Shown in pieces: positions 24,991 to 33,654 of a DNA stretch of 64,000 nt. Below the pieces are notes generated by a model. That model saw nothing but the letters and a program-made list of their open reading frames with translations. It made no database searches and was not told the DNA's origin. Positions within the stretch are counted from its first letter, which is position 1; the number at the start of each line of letters is the position of its first letter. The stretch spans positions 248,001-312,000 of the forward strand of contig NZ_JHBV01000030.1 in the NCBI RefSeq assembly GCF_000724545.1. The letters run 5' to 3'. A program made the position numbers and the translations under genes. The stretch is from Aureispira sp. CCB-QB1. GTDB taxonomy: Bacteria; Bacteroidota; Bacteroidia; Chitinophagales; Saprospiraceae.

Positions 24991-26025
24991 TTACCAATAA
25001 GAAACTTTTACCTCTTTACCTCCATTTTTGATAGATAACTGAGAAGCCTCTAAAACTTTGATGACATTGATTCCTGAAACGTAATCTGAGAGGGGTTGTT
25101 TTTGGTATAAAATAGCAGCAATAAAATCCGCTGCAACTCCAGACAATGCTTCTATCATAGGTATTTTAGGAATTTGAATATCTCCTACCCTATAATCTAC
25201 CAAAACCCTTCTCTTTTCCTCATCACTGCGTTTTTCGGTGTAGTGATAACTGGTATCATAAATACGTACTTTTTCGGTGGGTTCTGTATCATCAAAAACA
25301 ATCATTTTTTGATCTCCACCGATTAAGAACTTGCGTATTTTTACAGGAGAAGTCCACGAGCAATTAAAGTGTGCGATGATATTACTCTCGTAGTTCATTG
25401 TCAAATAAGCAATGTTTTCTATGCCATTATTGGTATGCGAAACCCCTGTTGCTTGCACACTGTAAGGCTTTTCATCTGTCAAATGGTTTAGAATAGAAAT
25501 ATCATGGGGTGCCAAATCCCACAATACATTCACATCAGGCTGAAATAATCCTAGGTTAATTCGTGTAGAGTCTATGTATTGTAATTTGCCAATCATCCCT
25601 GAGTCTACCAATCGCTTAATCGACTGTACCGCTCCCGTATACAAAAACGTGTGATCCACCATAAGAATCCGTTGCTTTTGTTCTGCTAAGTTGATGAGTA
25701 TTTCTGCTTCTTCAGAAGTAGTCACCATCGGTTTTTCCAACAAAACGTGCTTGCCTGCCTCTAGTGCTTTTTTTGCCAATTCAAAATGTGTAAATACAGG
25801 GGTTGCAATTACAACAGCATCCACCTCAACATCTAAAATTGCTTGATCAGGAGATTTAGTTGTCTTGATAGCAGGATATAATTGTTCCGCTACCCGTAGG
25901 CGCTCTTCACGAAAATCGGCGACATAGAGTACTTCCCCATTTGTTTGTGCATTAAAATTTCGCACCATATTGGGGCCCCAGTATCCAAATCCAATTACTG
26001 CTACTTTTACGATATTTTGAGTCAT
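24991..26025 (-). CDS. Gfo/Idh/MocA family sugar dehydrogenase
   Basis: A 344-residue NAD(P)-dependent oxidoreductase. The Rossmann start VAVIGFGYWGPNMVRNF binds the dinucleotide, and VLLEKPMVTTSEEAE contains the family EKP motif with the catalytic Lys. The substrate-binding half has DLAPHDISILNHL with the conserved His. Homologues such as WbpB/WlbA oxidise C3 of a UDP-sugar uronate in O-antigen pathways. It is the first gene of the apparent six-gene sugar cluster, and the 1-kb gene-free region upstream probably holds the promoter. Substrate identity is inference. Confidence 0.85.
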   Translation of the reverse strand: MTQNIVKVAVIGFGYWGPNMVRNFNAQTNGEVLYVADFREERLRVAEQLYPAIKTTKSPDQAILDVEVDAVVIATPVFTHFELAKKALEAGKHVLLEKPMVTTSEEAEILINLAEQKQRILMVDHTFLYTGAVQSIKRLVDSGMIGKLQYIDSTRINLGLFQPDVNVLWDLAPHDISILNHLTDEKPYSVQATGVSHTNNGIENIAYLTMNYESNIIAHFNCSWTSPVKIRKFLIGGDQKMIVFDDTEPTEKVRIYDTSYHYTEKRSDEEKRRVLVDYRVGDIQIPKIPMIEALSGVAADFIAAILYQKQPLSDYVSGINVIKVLEASQLSIKNGGKEVKVSYW

Positions 26026-26097
26026 TATAATATTTGCACGAGATTAATTCATAATTGATGCTGTTCTAAAGTAATAATATCGATATCGTCGAATATA

Positions 26098-26240
26098 GTC
26101 GTTCATTAAATAACCTCTGGCACTACGTCCGCACAAGCCTGCTCGACAAACTTAGTTAACGACATTGCTACTGCATGATTTCAACGACCATGTAGTAGCA
26201 GCACAACTAACTGCTGTTGACTACATTTTTTTACTTATTA
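26098..26240. repeat. Degenerate member of the dispersed intergenic repeat family
   Basis: Within the 1-kb gap 26026-27076. It starts TCGTTCATTAAA like copy 1 and holds an 11-bp inverted repeat (26167-26177 with 26189-26199, one mismatch) whose arms GCTACTGCATG/CATGTAGTAGC echo the GCTAC/GTAGC core, followed by AGCAC. The rest of the gap shows no convincing gene or RNA. Confidence 0.4.
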
Positions 26241-27076
26241 GCATTATTTTAAAAGACCTATCGTCTCTACTCTATAAGAATACCAATTTTTGATTTTTTG
26301 AACAAAAAACCAAAACACTGTTCATATTAACAAGTTTCATTCTTAACAATCATCAACACTTCAAATAATTGGTGGGGACAAACAACTGTCTATTGTTATT
26401 GGAAGTTTTAAGTACTGGTAAAAATAGAACCTTTTCTTTATTAAAGGAGACTTTATTGTGAATTAATTTGCAAAGAAGAAAAATACTGATTTTTATAGTA
26501 GTTTTATGATTGCTATTGGAAAGCCTTTGAGACAAAAGATAAACCAACACAAAATTTAAATCCAACAGAGGTTTTCTACATTTTTTAGAATGTTATTGAT
26601 CAAACATATAGTCTCTTGTTTATTAAATAAAGAATTTTGTATTGAACTATAATTAGTCTAATTTTGTATTTTATATGCTACAACTGCTGATTTTTTGAAT
26701 CCTCAAAAGCTTAGTATATTGTAATAAGAATTTTTGATTGTTATCTAGAGTATTTTGGCAAAAACTCAAAACATTCTACACCTTGATAATCTTAACTATC
26801 AGAGTGAGGATAGGATATAAGACTTGCCAAAGGCTTGCTTAAAAATTTATGTTGCAGTGTACTAAAGTATGCAAGGTCACAATAAATATACTAAGTAAAT
26901 CTAAAAAATAATTTGTCGATTTGCCTAATCTTTTTGTTTCCTTTCAACCTAAAATTTGTGCGTTTTATCTATTATGCACCACAATCTTAGTCTAAAATGA
27001 ATCCAAAAATATCGTTGCAAATTTTTGATAGCTTATTTTTCAATCTTTACTAACCAACAAAATTATAAAATAAATT

Positions 27077-28888
27077 ATGAAAAGTATTTCCACCCTAATT
27101 GTACTCTTTATGGCTACACAACTGCTAGTTGCTCAAGAAAATACAATGCAACGATTTATTGATAAAGACAAAGCTGCTTTTATCGCAACGTTATCTCCCT
27201 ACCAAACTTATAGCAAACTAGACAAAGCCACTACAGACAAATACAATGTTAGTGAAATTCTTGCCCCCATGTTGCTTGGAATTGCTGGCGGGGATATGTC
27301 CGAAGAAAACGTCAAAAAAGTAGAACAAGATTTGGCTGACACCAAAAAAGTGGGGTTAAACACTCAAGAAGATATTTACATTTGGGCACAACGTCCAAAC
27401 GAAATGAACGAAGAAGACCCAGAAGCTTTATTTATTAATCTAATCGTTCCAGTGACAGATGGCGACAAATTTAGATCCTTTCTAGATCAATTGTTTGGCG
27501 CAGACAAAATCAAATCAATGATCCCTAAAGGGGAGGCACTAAATATGGTACACAATGGTATGCTCATTAACTGGAATAAAGAACGCTTAATTATAACTGC
27601 ATCTACTAGTGAGCAAAGTTTTTTTGAAGAAAGAGAGGAATTTGAAAGCCGTCAATCTGAAATGTATTTGGAACATGCCAAATCTTTGGGTTCGGTTACC
27701 TTGGATAACTCATTGGCAAAAGACACCGATTATCAACAACAATTGGACAAAGACGCTGACTTTAGCATTTGGATGGACTACAACAATTTAATGCCTCCTT
27801 TAGCGCAAGTTCCCATGCAAGCTAGAGACTTGGTAGGTTCTTTGTATGATCTTGTTGGCGGCATTAAAATTAGTGGTCACGGTTATGCAAAAAAAGGAGA
27901 AGGTGAATTCACAACAACAATGTATGCCAACGAATCTATGGCTCGCGTTTTTAACCAAGCATACAACCTTAAAATCAACAAAGACTTTTTCAAATATATT
28001 GACAATACTAACCTAATGGGTATGTATACCTTCGCCATGAGTCCCAAAGGTTTTATGGATTCTTACAGCTCTGAGGTTTACAAAGCATTAAAGAAAAGTA
28101 AAGAAGGAGCACTTGTTGCCAATATGCTTGATATCGTTGATATTTTTATTGATGAAGAAGAAATTTATACCTTGCTAAAAGGAGATATGTTGTTTGCTGT
28201 TACCGATATAAAAGTATTGGATCGCAAATCTTCTGACTTTGAATACGACGAAGAAACCGATAAATGGGAAGAAATTACAACAACCGTAAAAGAGCCCATG
28301 CCTATGGCTGTTATGATGTTCTCTTATGGCAGCGAAGAAAATATTATGAAATTCATTGATTTTGGTGCCAATGCTGGTGTACTTTCCAAAAGAGCAGATG
28401 GCGTTTGGGCTGTTGGTGGTGTTAGAGAAGAGATTGGTGTCGATATGTTTGTCATTATCAAAGATGGTGTTTTAATGTTTACCAATGATGAAAATATTAC
28501 CAAAAATCTCAATGGTCTTCCCAAAAACAAACAGATGCCTGCAAAAGCTGTAAAGGATATTACGGCTCTAGTGCAATATGGTTTCTTGGATGCTCAAAAA
28601 ATGATTAGCACTTCTAAATCAACTATGAAGGAAATGGGGCAAACCTTCCCCAAAGAGTTGGCTACTGTAGAAGAAAATCTAAACAAGTTTGAAATTAAAA
28701 CATTTGCTCCTGAGGGTAATCAAATTAAATCAGATATGCGTCTAATTTTCAAAAACAAAGATGCTAACTCTCTACAAATCATGGTTGATGGAATGCTTAA
28801 AGTAATGGAAAGCAAAATGGGAGGTCGTGACGAAGAGCCTGTTTATGACGAAGAGGAAGAGAGTGAAGATGGCACTAAAAAACTATAG
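27077..28888 (+). CDS. Secreted DUF4836-like protein
   Basis: A 603-residue exported protein. Residues 1-19 are a signal peptide (TLIVLFMATQLLVAQ). The rest is a large alpha/beta region without membrane spans and ends in an acidic tail (DEEEESEDGTKKL). Phrases such as DKAAFIATLSPYQTYSKLDK and LNTQEDIYIWAQ, and the repeated SKRADGVWAVGG/KDGVLMFTND style segments, match the Bacteroidota DUF4836 family of uncharacterised envelope proteins. I see no catalytic motif and no T9SS tail. The ATG at 27077 precedes a clear signal sequence. It is transcribed alone, with a strong terminator at 28915. Confidence 0.65.
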   Translation: MKSISTLIVLFMATQLLVAQENTMQRFIDKDKAAFIATLSPYQTYSKLDKATTDKYNVSEILAPMLLGIAGGDMSEENVKKVEQDLADTKKVGLNTQEDIYIWAQRPNEMNEEDPEALFINLIVPVTDGDKFRSFLDQLFGADKIKSMIPKGEALNMVHNGMLINWNKERLIITASTSEQSFFEEREEFESRQSEMYLEHAKSLGSVTLDNSLAKDTDYQQQLDKDADFSIWMDYNNLMPPLAQVPMQARDLVGSLYDLVGGIKISGHGYAKKGEGEFTTTMYANESMARVFNQAYNLKINKDFFKYIDNTNLMGMYTFAMSPKGFMDSYSSEVYKALKKSKEGALVANMLDIVDIFIDEEEIYTLLKGDMLFAVTDIKVLDRKSSDFEYDEETDKWEEITTTVKEPMPMAVMMFSYGSEENIMKFIDFGANAGVLSKRADGVWAVGGVREEIGVDMFVIIKDGVLMFTNDENITKNLNGLPKNKQMPAKAVKDITALVQYGFLDAQKMISTSKSTMKEMGQTFPKELATVEENLNKFEIKTFAPEGNQIKSDMRLIFKNKDANSLQIMVDGMLKVMESKMGGRDEEPVYDEEEESEDGTKKL

Positions 28889-28914
28889 CCTTTTTTAATC
28901 CTTTATTTATTTTT

Positions 28915-28970
28915 AATAGCCCCTTGGTTGTTGTCTCAAATGGCATAAAATCAAGGGGCTATTTGTTTAA
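28915..28970 (+). terminator. Rho-independent terminator after the DUF4836-like gene
   Basis: Perfect 12-bp stem (28915-28926 with 28952-28963; AATAGCCCCTTG) around a 25-base loop, followed by TTGTTTAA. It lies 27 bases past the stop codon. Confidence 0.75.
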
Positions 28971-28991
28971 TTATAAATTAATACGATAAAC

Positions 28992-29483
28992 ATGAATAAT
29001 TTATTCAATTGTTTCGCAGAACAAAAAAACATTTTGCAGAAGAATACTCCTCGCCTTTTAGATTATTATGCCCAACTTGCTTCAAGTTATAAGCAACTAA
29101 AAGAACAGCATGACTTTGAACACCTTTTTATTGTTAATCATGAGACTAAGTTCTTTCAAAATGTCTCTATTGTTGATAAGAATGAAGACTGGACAAGTTT
29201 AGACCAATTTGAAGTAAGTTTTAGCGACCATCAAGCATTTGGCTTATGGGATACAGAAGACGAAAATCCAGAACATCCTATCAGTGATTTTTTATGGTTA
29301 GAAACAAGCATTCAGCTCAACCATATTTTTACACTTTGGATGCTAGAAACAGCACATCAATCTCAATTAAAAAATATTGCTGCTTCTATTTTTTATAGTA
29401 CCAACGGACATTTTGAAAATATTTGGAACTTAAAAACATGGGCAGGACCTGTTGATATTGATGATTTAAAAACTATTCTATAA
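28992..29483 (+). CDS. Hypothetical protein, cytoplasmic
   Basis: A 163-residue protein I do not recognise. It has no signal peptide or membrane helix. The N-terminal 50 residues look helical with many Gln and Leu; the middle is acidic (LWDTEDENPEHPISDF) and aromatic-rich. The C-terminus ends WAGPVDIDDLKTIL. The acidic, Trp/Phe-rich character resembles small immunity or SMI1-like proteins, but no signature is clear enough to claim that and no toxin gene is adjacent. It lies 104 bases after the DUF4836-like gene, beyond its terminator, and 227 bases before htpG. Confidence 0.6.
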   Translation: MNNLFNCFAEQKNILQKNTPRLLDYYAQLASSYKQLKEQHDFEHLFIVNHETKFFQNVSIVDKNEDWTSLDQFEVSFSDHQAFGLWDTEDENPEHPISDFLWLETSIQLNHIFTLWMLETAHQSQLKNIAASIFYSTNGHFENIWNLKTWAGPVDIDDLKTIL

Positions 29484-29710
29484 ATACCCAATAGGTTCAA
29501 CATAAGGAAGAAATATAAAAAACAGCTTTGCTAAACCTTCCCCACTTCTCGCACATTTTCCGTCAAAAGTACCCTTTTCAAATGTTTCTTAACAACATCT
29601 GACAGCTATAAAGTCATTTTGTCAGTCATTTTTTGGATGGAATACATTTTGGTAAGAATAGTTTATTATTATAAAAATGTAAATTATTAACTCAAAAAAT
29701 AAATTAAATC

Positions 29711-31570
29711 ATGCGAAAGGGCAGTATTTCTGTAGAAACGGAAAATATTTTTCCAATCATTAAGCAATTTTTATATTCTGACCAAGAAATCTTCTTGCGT
29801 GAGCTAATTGCCAATGCAACAGATGCGACAAGCAAACTACTTACCTTAGCTAGACGTGGCGAAGTAGAACATGAAGTTACCGACACTAGAATCCGTGTGT
29901 CTATTGATGCTGATGCTAAGACATTAACGATTTCTGATCGTGGTATCGGAATGACAGAAGAGGAAGTTTTAAAATACTTGAATCAAGTAGCCTTTTCTTC
30001 TGCAACAGAATTTGTAGAAAAATATAAAGAGGAAGCATCTATTATCGGACATTTTGGTCTTGGTTTTTATTCTGCATTTATGGTAGCGGATAAGGTAGAT
30101 GTTATCACCAAATCATACAAAAAAGATAGTGCTCCTGTAAAATGGTCTTGCACAGGAGATCCTGAGTACACACTAGAAGAAGTTGAAAAAGCAGACTATG
30201 GAACAGATATCGTGTTGCACATTAGTGAAGATAGCGAGGAGTTCTTGCAACAATACAGAATTAGTGAATTGTTGAACAAGCACTGTAAATTCTTGCCTAT
30301 CGAAATCGAATTTGGAACGCGTACCGAATACTTAGAGGATGAAACCATTACAAAAGAAGATGGTACTGAAGAGAAAAAATCCATCGAAGTTCCTAATGTT
30401 ATCAACAACCCTAATCCTGCTTGGAAGAAACAACCTTCTGAGTTAAGCGATGAAGAATACCGCAGTTTTTATACGGAGTTGTTACCTTCTGGCGAACCTC
30501 CAATGTTTTGGGTACATTTGAACATTGACTATCCATTTAACTTGACAGGTATTTTGTATTTCCCTAAATTGGGCAACCAATTAGAAATTCAACGCAACAA
30601 AATTCACTTGTATAGCAACCAAGTTTATGTTACGGATGAAGTCAAAGAAATTGTACCAGAATTTTTGACCTTGTTGCATGGTGTTATTGACTCTCCCGAC
30701 ATTCCACTAAACGTTTCTCGCTCTTACCTACAAAGTGATCGTAATGTAAAGAAAATCACAGAATACATCACTCGTAAAGTGGCAGATCGCTTGGACGAAA
30801 TGTTCCGCAAAGAACGGGAAGAGTTTGATAAAAACTGGGAGAACATGAGCGTATTTGTTAAATATGGTTATGTAACAGAAGAAAAATTTGCAGATAAAGC
30901 TCAAAAATTCATCTTATTAGAAAATGTAGACGGAGAGCGTTTTACCATCGAGGAATATCAAGAAAAAGTAGGCGTTAATCAAGTAGACAAAGACAATAGA
31001 ACGGTTGTTCTGTATACCAATGACAGAGATGAGCACGATGCTTATATCCAAGCGGCTAAAGAAATGGGCTACGATGTTCTACACATGGATACTATGATTG
31101 ATGTTCACTTCATTCAAGCCTTAGAGCGCAAGTTGCAAAATGTACACTTTGTTCGCGTTGATTCCGATACACCAACCAACTTGATTCCTAAAGATGAAAC
31201 ACGTGAATCGGTTCTATCTGATGATGAGCAAAAGAACTTGGAAGAAATTTTCAAAAAATGCGTGACAGAACAAGGAGCTACTGTAAAACTAGAAGCCTTG
31301 GCACCTTCTGATTTGCCAATCGTTATCACTCGCCCAGAATTCATGCGCCGTATGCAAGAAATGTCGGTTATGCAAGGTATGACAATGAACATGGGAGATA
31401 TGTACAATGTTGTTATTAATACCAACCACGAAGTAGTAGGCAATGTATTAAAGGGCAACGACGAATCTAAAGCAAAACATCTTTATGATTTGGCTCGTTT
31501 GCACAACGGTATGCTAAAAGGAGGTGAATTGACCAATTTCATCAAAAAATCGGTCGATTTAATGAAATAG
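29711..31570 (+). CDS. htpG: Molecular chaperone HtpG (Hsp90)
   Basis: A 619-residue bacterial Hsp90. The N-terminal ATPase (about 1-220) has the GHKL motifs ELIANATDATSKL (with the ATP-binding Asn), SDRGIGMTEEEV and IGHFGLGFYSAFMV. The middle domain contains LNVSRSYLQSDRNVKKI, which holds the Arg contacting the ATP gamma phosphate. The C-terminal dimerisation domain follows (about 490-619). It assists folding of client proteins under stress. Start MRKGSISVETENIFPIIKQ is the family N-terminus. It is followed by a strong terminator; no known heat-shock operator was recognised upstream. Confidence 0.97.
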   Translation: MRKGSISVETENIFPIIKQFLYSDQEIFLRELIANATDATSKLLTLARRGEVEHEVTDTRIRVSIDADAKTLTISDRGIGMTEEEVLKYLNQVAFSSATEFVEKYKEEASIIGHFGLGFYSAFMVADKVDVITKSYKKDSAPVKWSCTGDPEYTLEEVEKADYGTDIVLHISEDSEEFLQQYRISELLNKHCKFLPIEIEFGTRTEYLEDETITKEDGTEEKKSIEVPNVINNPNPAWKKQPSELSDEEYRSFYTELLPSGEPPMFWVHLNIDYPFNLTGILYFPKLGNQLEIQRNKIHLYSNQVYVTDEVKEIVPEFLTLLHGVIDSPDIPLNVSRSYLQSDRNVKKITEYITRKVADRLDEMFRKEREEFDKNWENMSVFVKYGYVTEEKFADKAQKFILLENVDGERFTIEEYQEKVGVNQVDKDNRTVVLYTNDRDEHDAYIQAAKEMGYDVLHMDTMIDVHFIQALERKLQNVHFVRVDSDTPTNLIPKDETRESVLSDDEQKNLEEIFKKCVTEQGATVKLEALAPSDLPIVITRPEFMRRMQEMSVMQGMTMNMGDMYNVVINTNHEVVGNVLKGNDESKAKHLYDLARLHNGMLKGGELTNFIKKSVDLMK

Positions 31571-31598
31571 TAGTGTAGAAAATACAACTGTATTATAT

Positions 31599-31638
31599 AA
31601 AGCGTTCTTAGTTGCTATCAATTAAGAACGCTTTTTTT
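31599..31638 (+). terminator. Rho-independent terminator after htpG
   Basis: Stem AAAGCGTTCTTA (31599-31610) with TAAGAACGCTTT (31623-31634) and a T run. It ends just before the converging gene at 31644. Confidence 0.8.
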
Positions 31639-31643
31639 ATGCT

Positions 31644-33056
31644 TTAATCCAATTGCTCCAAGAGCCATTTTTTCTCCAGTAATTTTTGAGTTCCCTCTAT
31701 CTCTTTATACAATTTTTCTCTTGCCTTCTTATTAAAGGGAGGTAAATTGATGAGTTTTTGCATCATCCGAATAAAGTTCTTATAAATCTCTTGATGGTAA
31801 GCCAAGATTTCTTTTCGTCGCAAAAATACTTTAAAGCTATTGATAAATGATTCCAAAACATCGTACTCGTCTAGTTGATAATAGACTTTCATCAACAATA
31901 CTTTGGCATCCATTGTAATAAAAAGTTCCCTATAATCCACTTGCTGTAAACGAATCATTGTTTCCTCATATTTCCCTTGTGCAAAGTAAAGCATCGAATA
32001 GGCATTGTGGACATAAGTCTCATGAAATTGAGGTTCTACAAATGGCTTGTATTGCTCAATAAACTGTTCTGTCCAATCAATTTTGCCTAAGCGCAACGCT
32101 AACTTTGTAATATTATTAAAAGTAAAAGGGCTAAGTATTCCATTTTCGTCAAACAAAACTCTTAAATCCAAGCCTACATTATAAAAATCAAATAGCTCTA
32201 GTTGGTATTCATTTTTACCAATATTGATGCTTTTGATACAATAATTTAAGGCAAAAGTATACAAATCCTGCAATTCTCCATGCTCAAAGGCTTCTGGTGA
32301 ATTTAAAAAGATGGCTTTAAACTTTTGAAAATCAGCTTCGGCTTCTTCCCCATCTAATGTGGTTGCTCTATAATAATAATAATACAAGGAAATTGCTGGA
32401 TACTCTAATAACTCTGGCGCTTGTTCGATGTACGGCAACACAACATCCAACAAACCCAAATCATATTTTTGTTTATAAACTGCCTCATGCGCTAGAGCCA
32501 CACAAGCCATTTTTAATTTTTGAGACAAGAAATATAAATCTAACTTTGTATTTACCTCTTGCAAATTTTTGGAGGTGTTACGTTGTTGTACCGACAAGAA
32601 AGTATAATGATCCAACTCTATTGCCAATGCCTTTTTGTGGTGATAAATATCTCTCAAAGGACTTTTTTGTTGGTGTCGTTCTGCAGCTACTAATGCTTGT
32701 CGATAATGTTTGGACAGCCCCAACTTTCGATATTCTTCCATCAAGGCTATTTGCACATTGATCTTATTCTCGACGGCATTTTCGTACACCAAAAACTGTT
32801 CAATGACTTTGAATAAAAAAGACATTGTATAATCCATCTGGTCAGAACTATATTTTTTCTTGCCAAATATTTTGGGAAATGCTTTTTCTTTTCGAAGGGC
32901 AACTCGATTTTCTAAAGGAGTTTTATACAAAAGCTCAAACAAAGCAATCACATCTTCCCGCTTATTATGATAAGGAGAGCATACGAATTTACGCAAACCT
33001 CTAAGCTGACTTTTCGACAAACGATAAAAAATATCGACCAATTTACTACTATACAT
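31644..33056 (-). CDS. Hypothetical alpha-helical repeat protein
   Basis: A 470-residue protein that I cannot assign to a named family. It is helical throughout, has no signal peptide, and contains weak TPR/SEL-like repeats, for example ETYVHNAYSMLYFAQGKYEETMIRLQQVDY and MKVYYQLDEYDVLESFINSF. The N-terminus (KLVDIFYRLSKSQLRGLRKFVCSPYHNKREDVIALFELL) is basic and distinctive and looks like a conserved opening, possibly specific to Saprospiria. Acting as a scaffold or adaptor is only a guess. The gene converges with htpG and shares its terminator region. Its upstream region contains the hairpin-rich segment at 33301-33485. Confidence 0.6.
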   Translation of the reverse strand: MYSSKLVDIFYRLSKSQLRGLRKFVCSPYHNKREDVIALFELLYKTPLENRVALRKEKAFPKIFGKKKYSSDQMDYTMSFLFKVIEQFLVYENAVENKINVQIALMEEYRKLGLSKHYRQALVAAERHQQKSPLRDIYHHKKALAIELDHYTFLSVQQRNTSKNLQEVNTKLDLYFLSQKLKMACVALAHEAVYKQKYDLGLLDVVLPYIEQAPELLEYPAISLYYYYYRATTLDGEEAEADFQKFKAIFLNSPEAFEHGELQDLYTFALNYCIKSINIGKNEYQLELFDFYNVGLDLRVLFDENGILSPFTFNNITKLALRLGKIDWTEQFIEQYKPFVEPQFHETYVHNAYSMLYFAQGKYEETMIRLQQVDYRELFITMDAKVLLMKVYYQLDEYDVLESFINSFKVFLRRKEILAYHQEIYKNFIRMMQKLINLPPFNKKAREKLYKEIEGTQKLLEKKWLLEQLD

Positions 33057-33300
33057 AACTTTTTTTTTTGAGAAAATGACAGTGTAAAGCTTATATTAAG
33101 GCTAAATTAAATTAAATTAATTAGAGAATTGAACTTTTTTGTCTTTTTTTCTACGATAATCTATTTAGATATTTGTATAAGAGAAGAAGCCAATACTATT
33201 AAAATATTAGAATTGGCAGCAACTAGAAAAAGTCTGGTTGTCTTACTTTGGTTAGAATATGTGTAAAAGCATGTTCATTAAATACAGAATTTGTTGGTTA

Positions 33301-33443
33301 CTTCCATCTTAAATTTGAAAAGGGGTTTTCAAATTTTGAATCATTCAAGCAAGATGGAAGGTTTATTAGAGAAATCTAGTAAAAATTTAGGAGCTAAAGT
33401 TGTTATTAAGTTGGGGAACGAAAAAAAACTTTAGCTCCTTTTT
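33301..33443 (+). ncRNA. Candidate structured small RNA with its own terminator
   Basis: In the 598-base gene-free segment 33057-33654. A perfect 10-bp outer stem (33301-33310 with 33351-33360) encloses an 11-bp hairpin with a GGGG loop (33311-33321 with 33326-33336) and a small second hairpin (33336-33341 with 33343-33348). A 13-bp terminator stem with a T run follows (33389-33443). No open reading frame fits. The orphan terminator on this strand has no coding gene upstream, because the gene to the left runs the other way. Function and 5' end are unknown; no exact -7 box was found. Confidence 0.4.
33389..33443 (+). terminator. Orphan Rho-independent terminator
   Basis: Perfect 13-bp stem AGGAGCTAAAGTT (33389-33401) with AACTTTAGCTCCT (33427-33439), then TTTTC. 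It is not downstream of any plus-strand gene I can see. Confidence 0.75.
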
Positions 33444-33456
33444 CTAAAAAAAAGTC

Positions 33457-33485
33457 ATCGTACACCTAGGTAGTACGATTTTTGA
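33457..33485 (+). terminator. Second terminator-like hairpin
   Basis: ATCGTAC (33457-33463) and GTACGAT (33473-33479) around a 9-base loop, followed by TTTTG. It directly follows the orphan terminator. Confidence 0.5.
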
Positions 33486-33654
33486 TACATTAAGAGAACC
33501 TATTATAATCTAGCACGGATTTATATGATTATTACCTGCTGAATCAAAAATATACGCAGCACCACCACCATTAAAATCATAGATCCATAGAGGTGTTGAA
33601 CCTACCAAACATTCTACGTTCAACTGAGAGATTAGACGAAAAAAAAAAGTACAC

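Noticed and set aside
26353-26565. 70-codon minus-strand frame in the 1-kb gap
   Set aside because: Low-complexity, no signal or domain, no promoter or neighbour logic; composition is that of A/T-rich intergenic DNA.
28992-29483. Immunity protein or toxin-antitoxin partner
   Set aside because: The acidic, aromatic composition is suggestive but there is no adjacent toxin-like gene and no diagnostic motif.
32361-32390. Short TAA/ATA-type tandem repeat
   Set aside because: It lies inside the coding sequence of the helical protein and encodes a Tyr run, so it is explained by codons.
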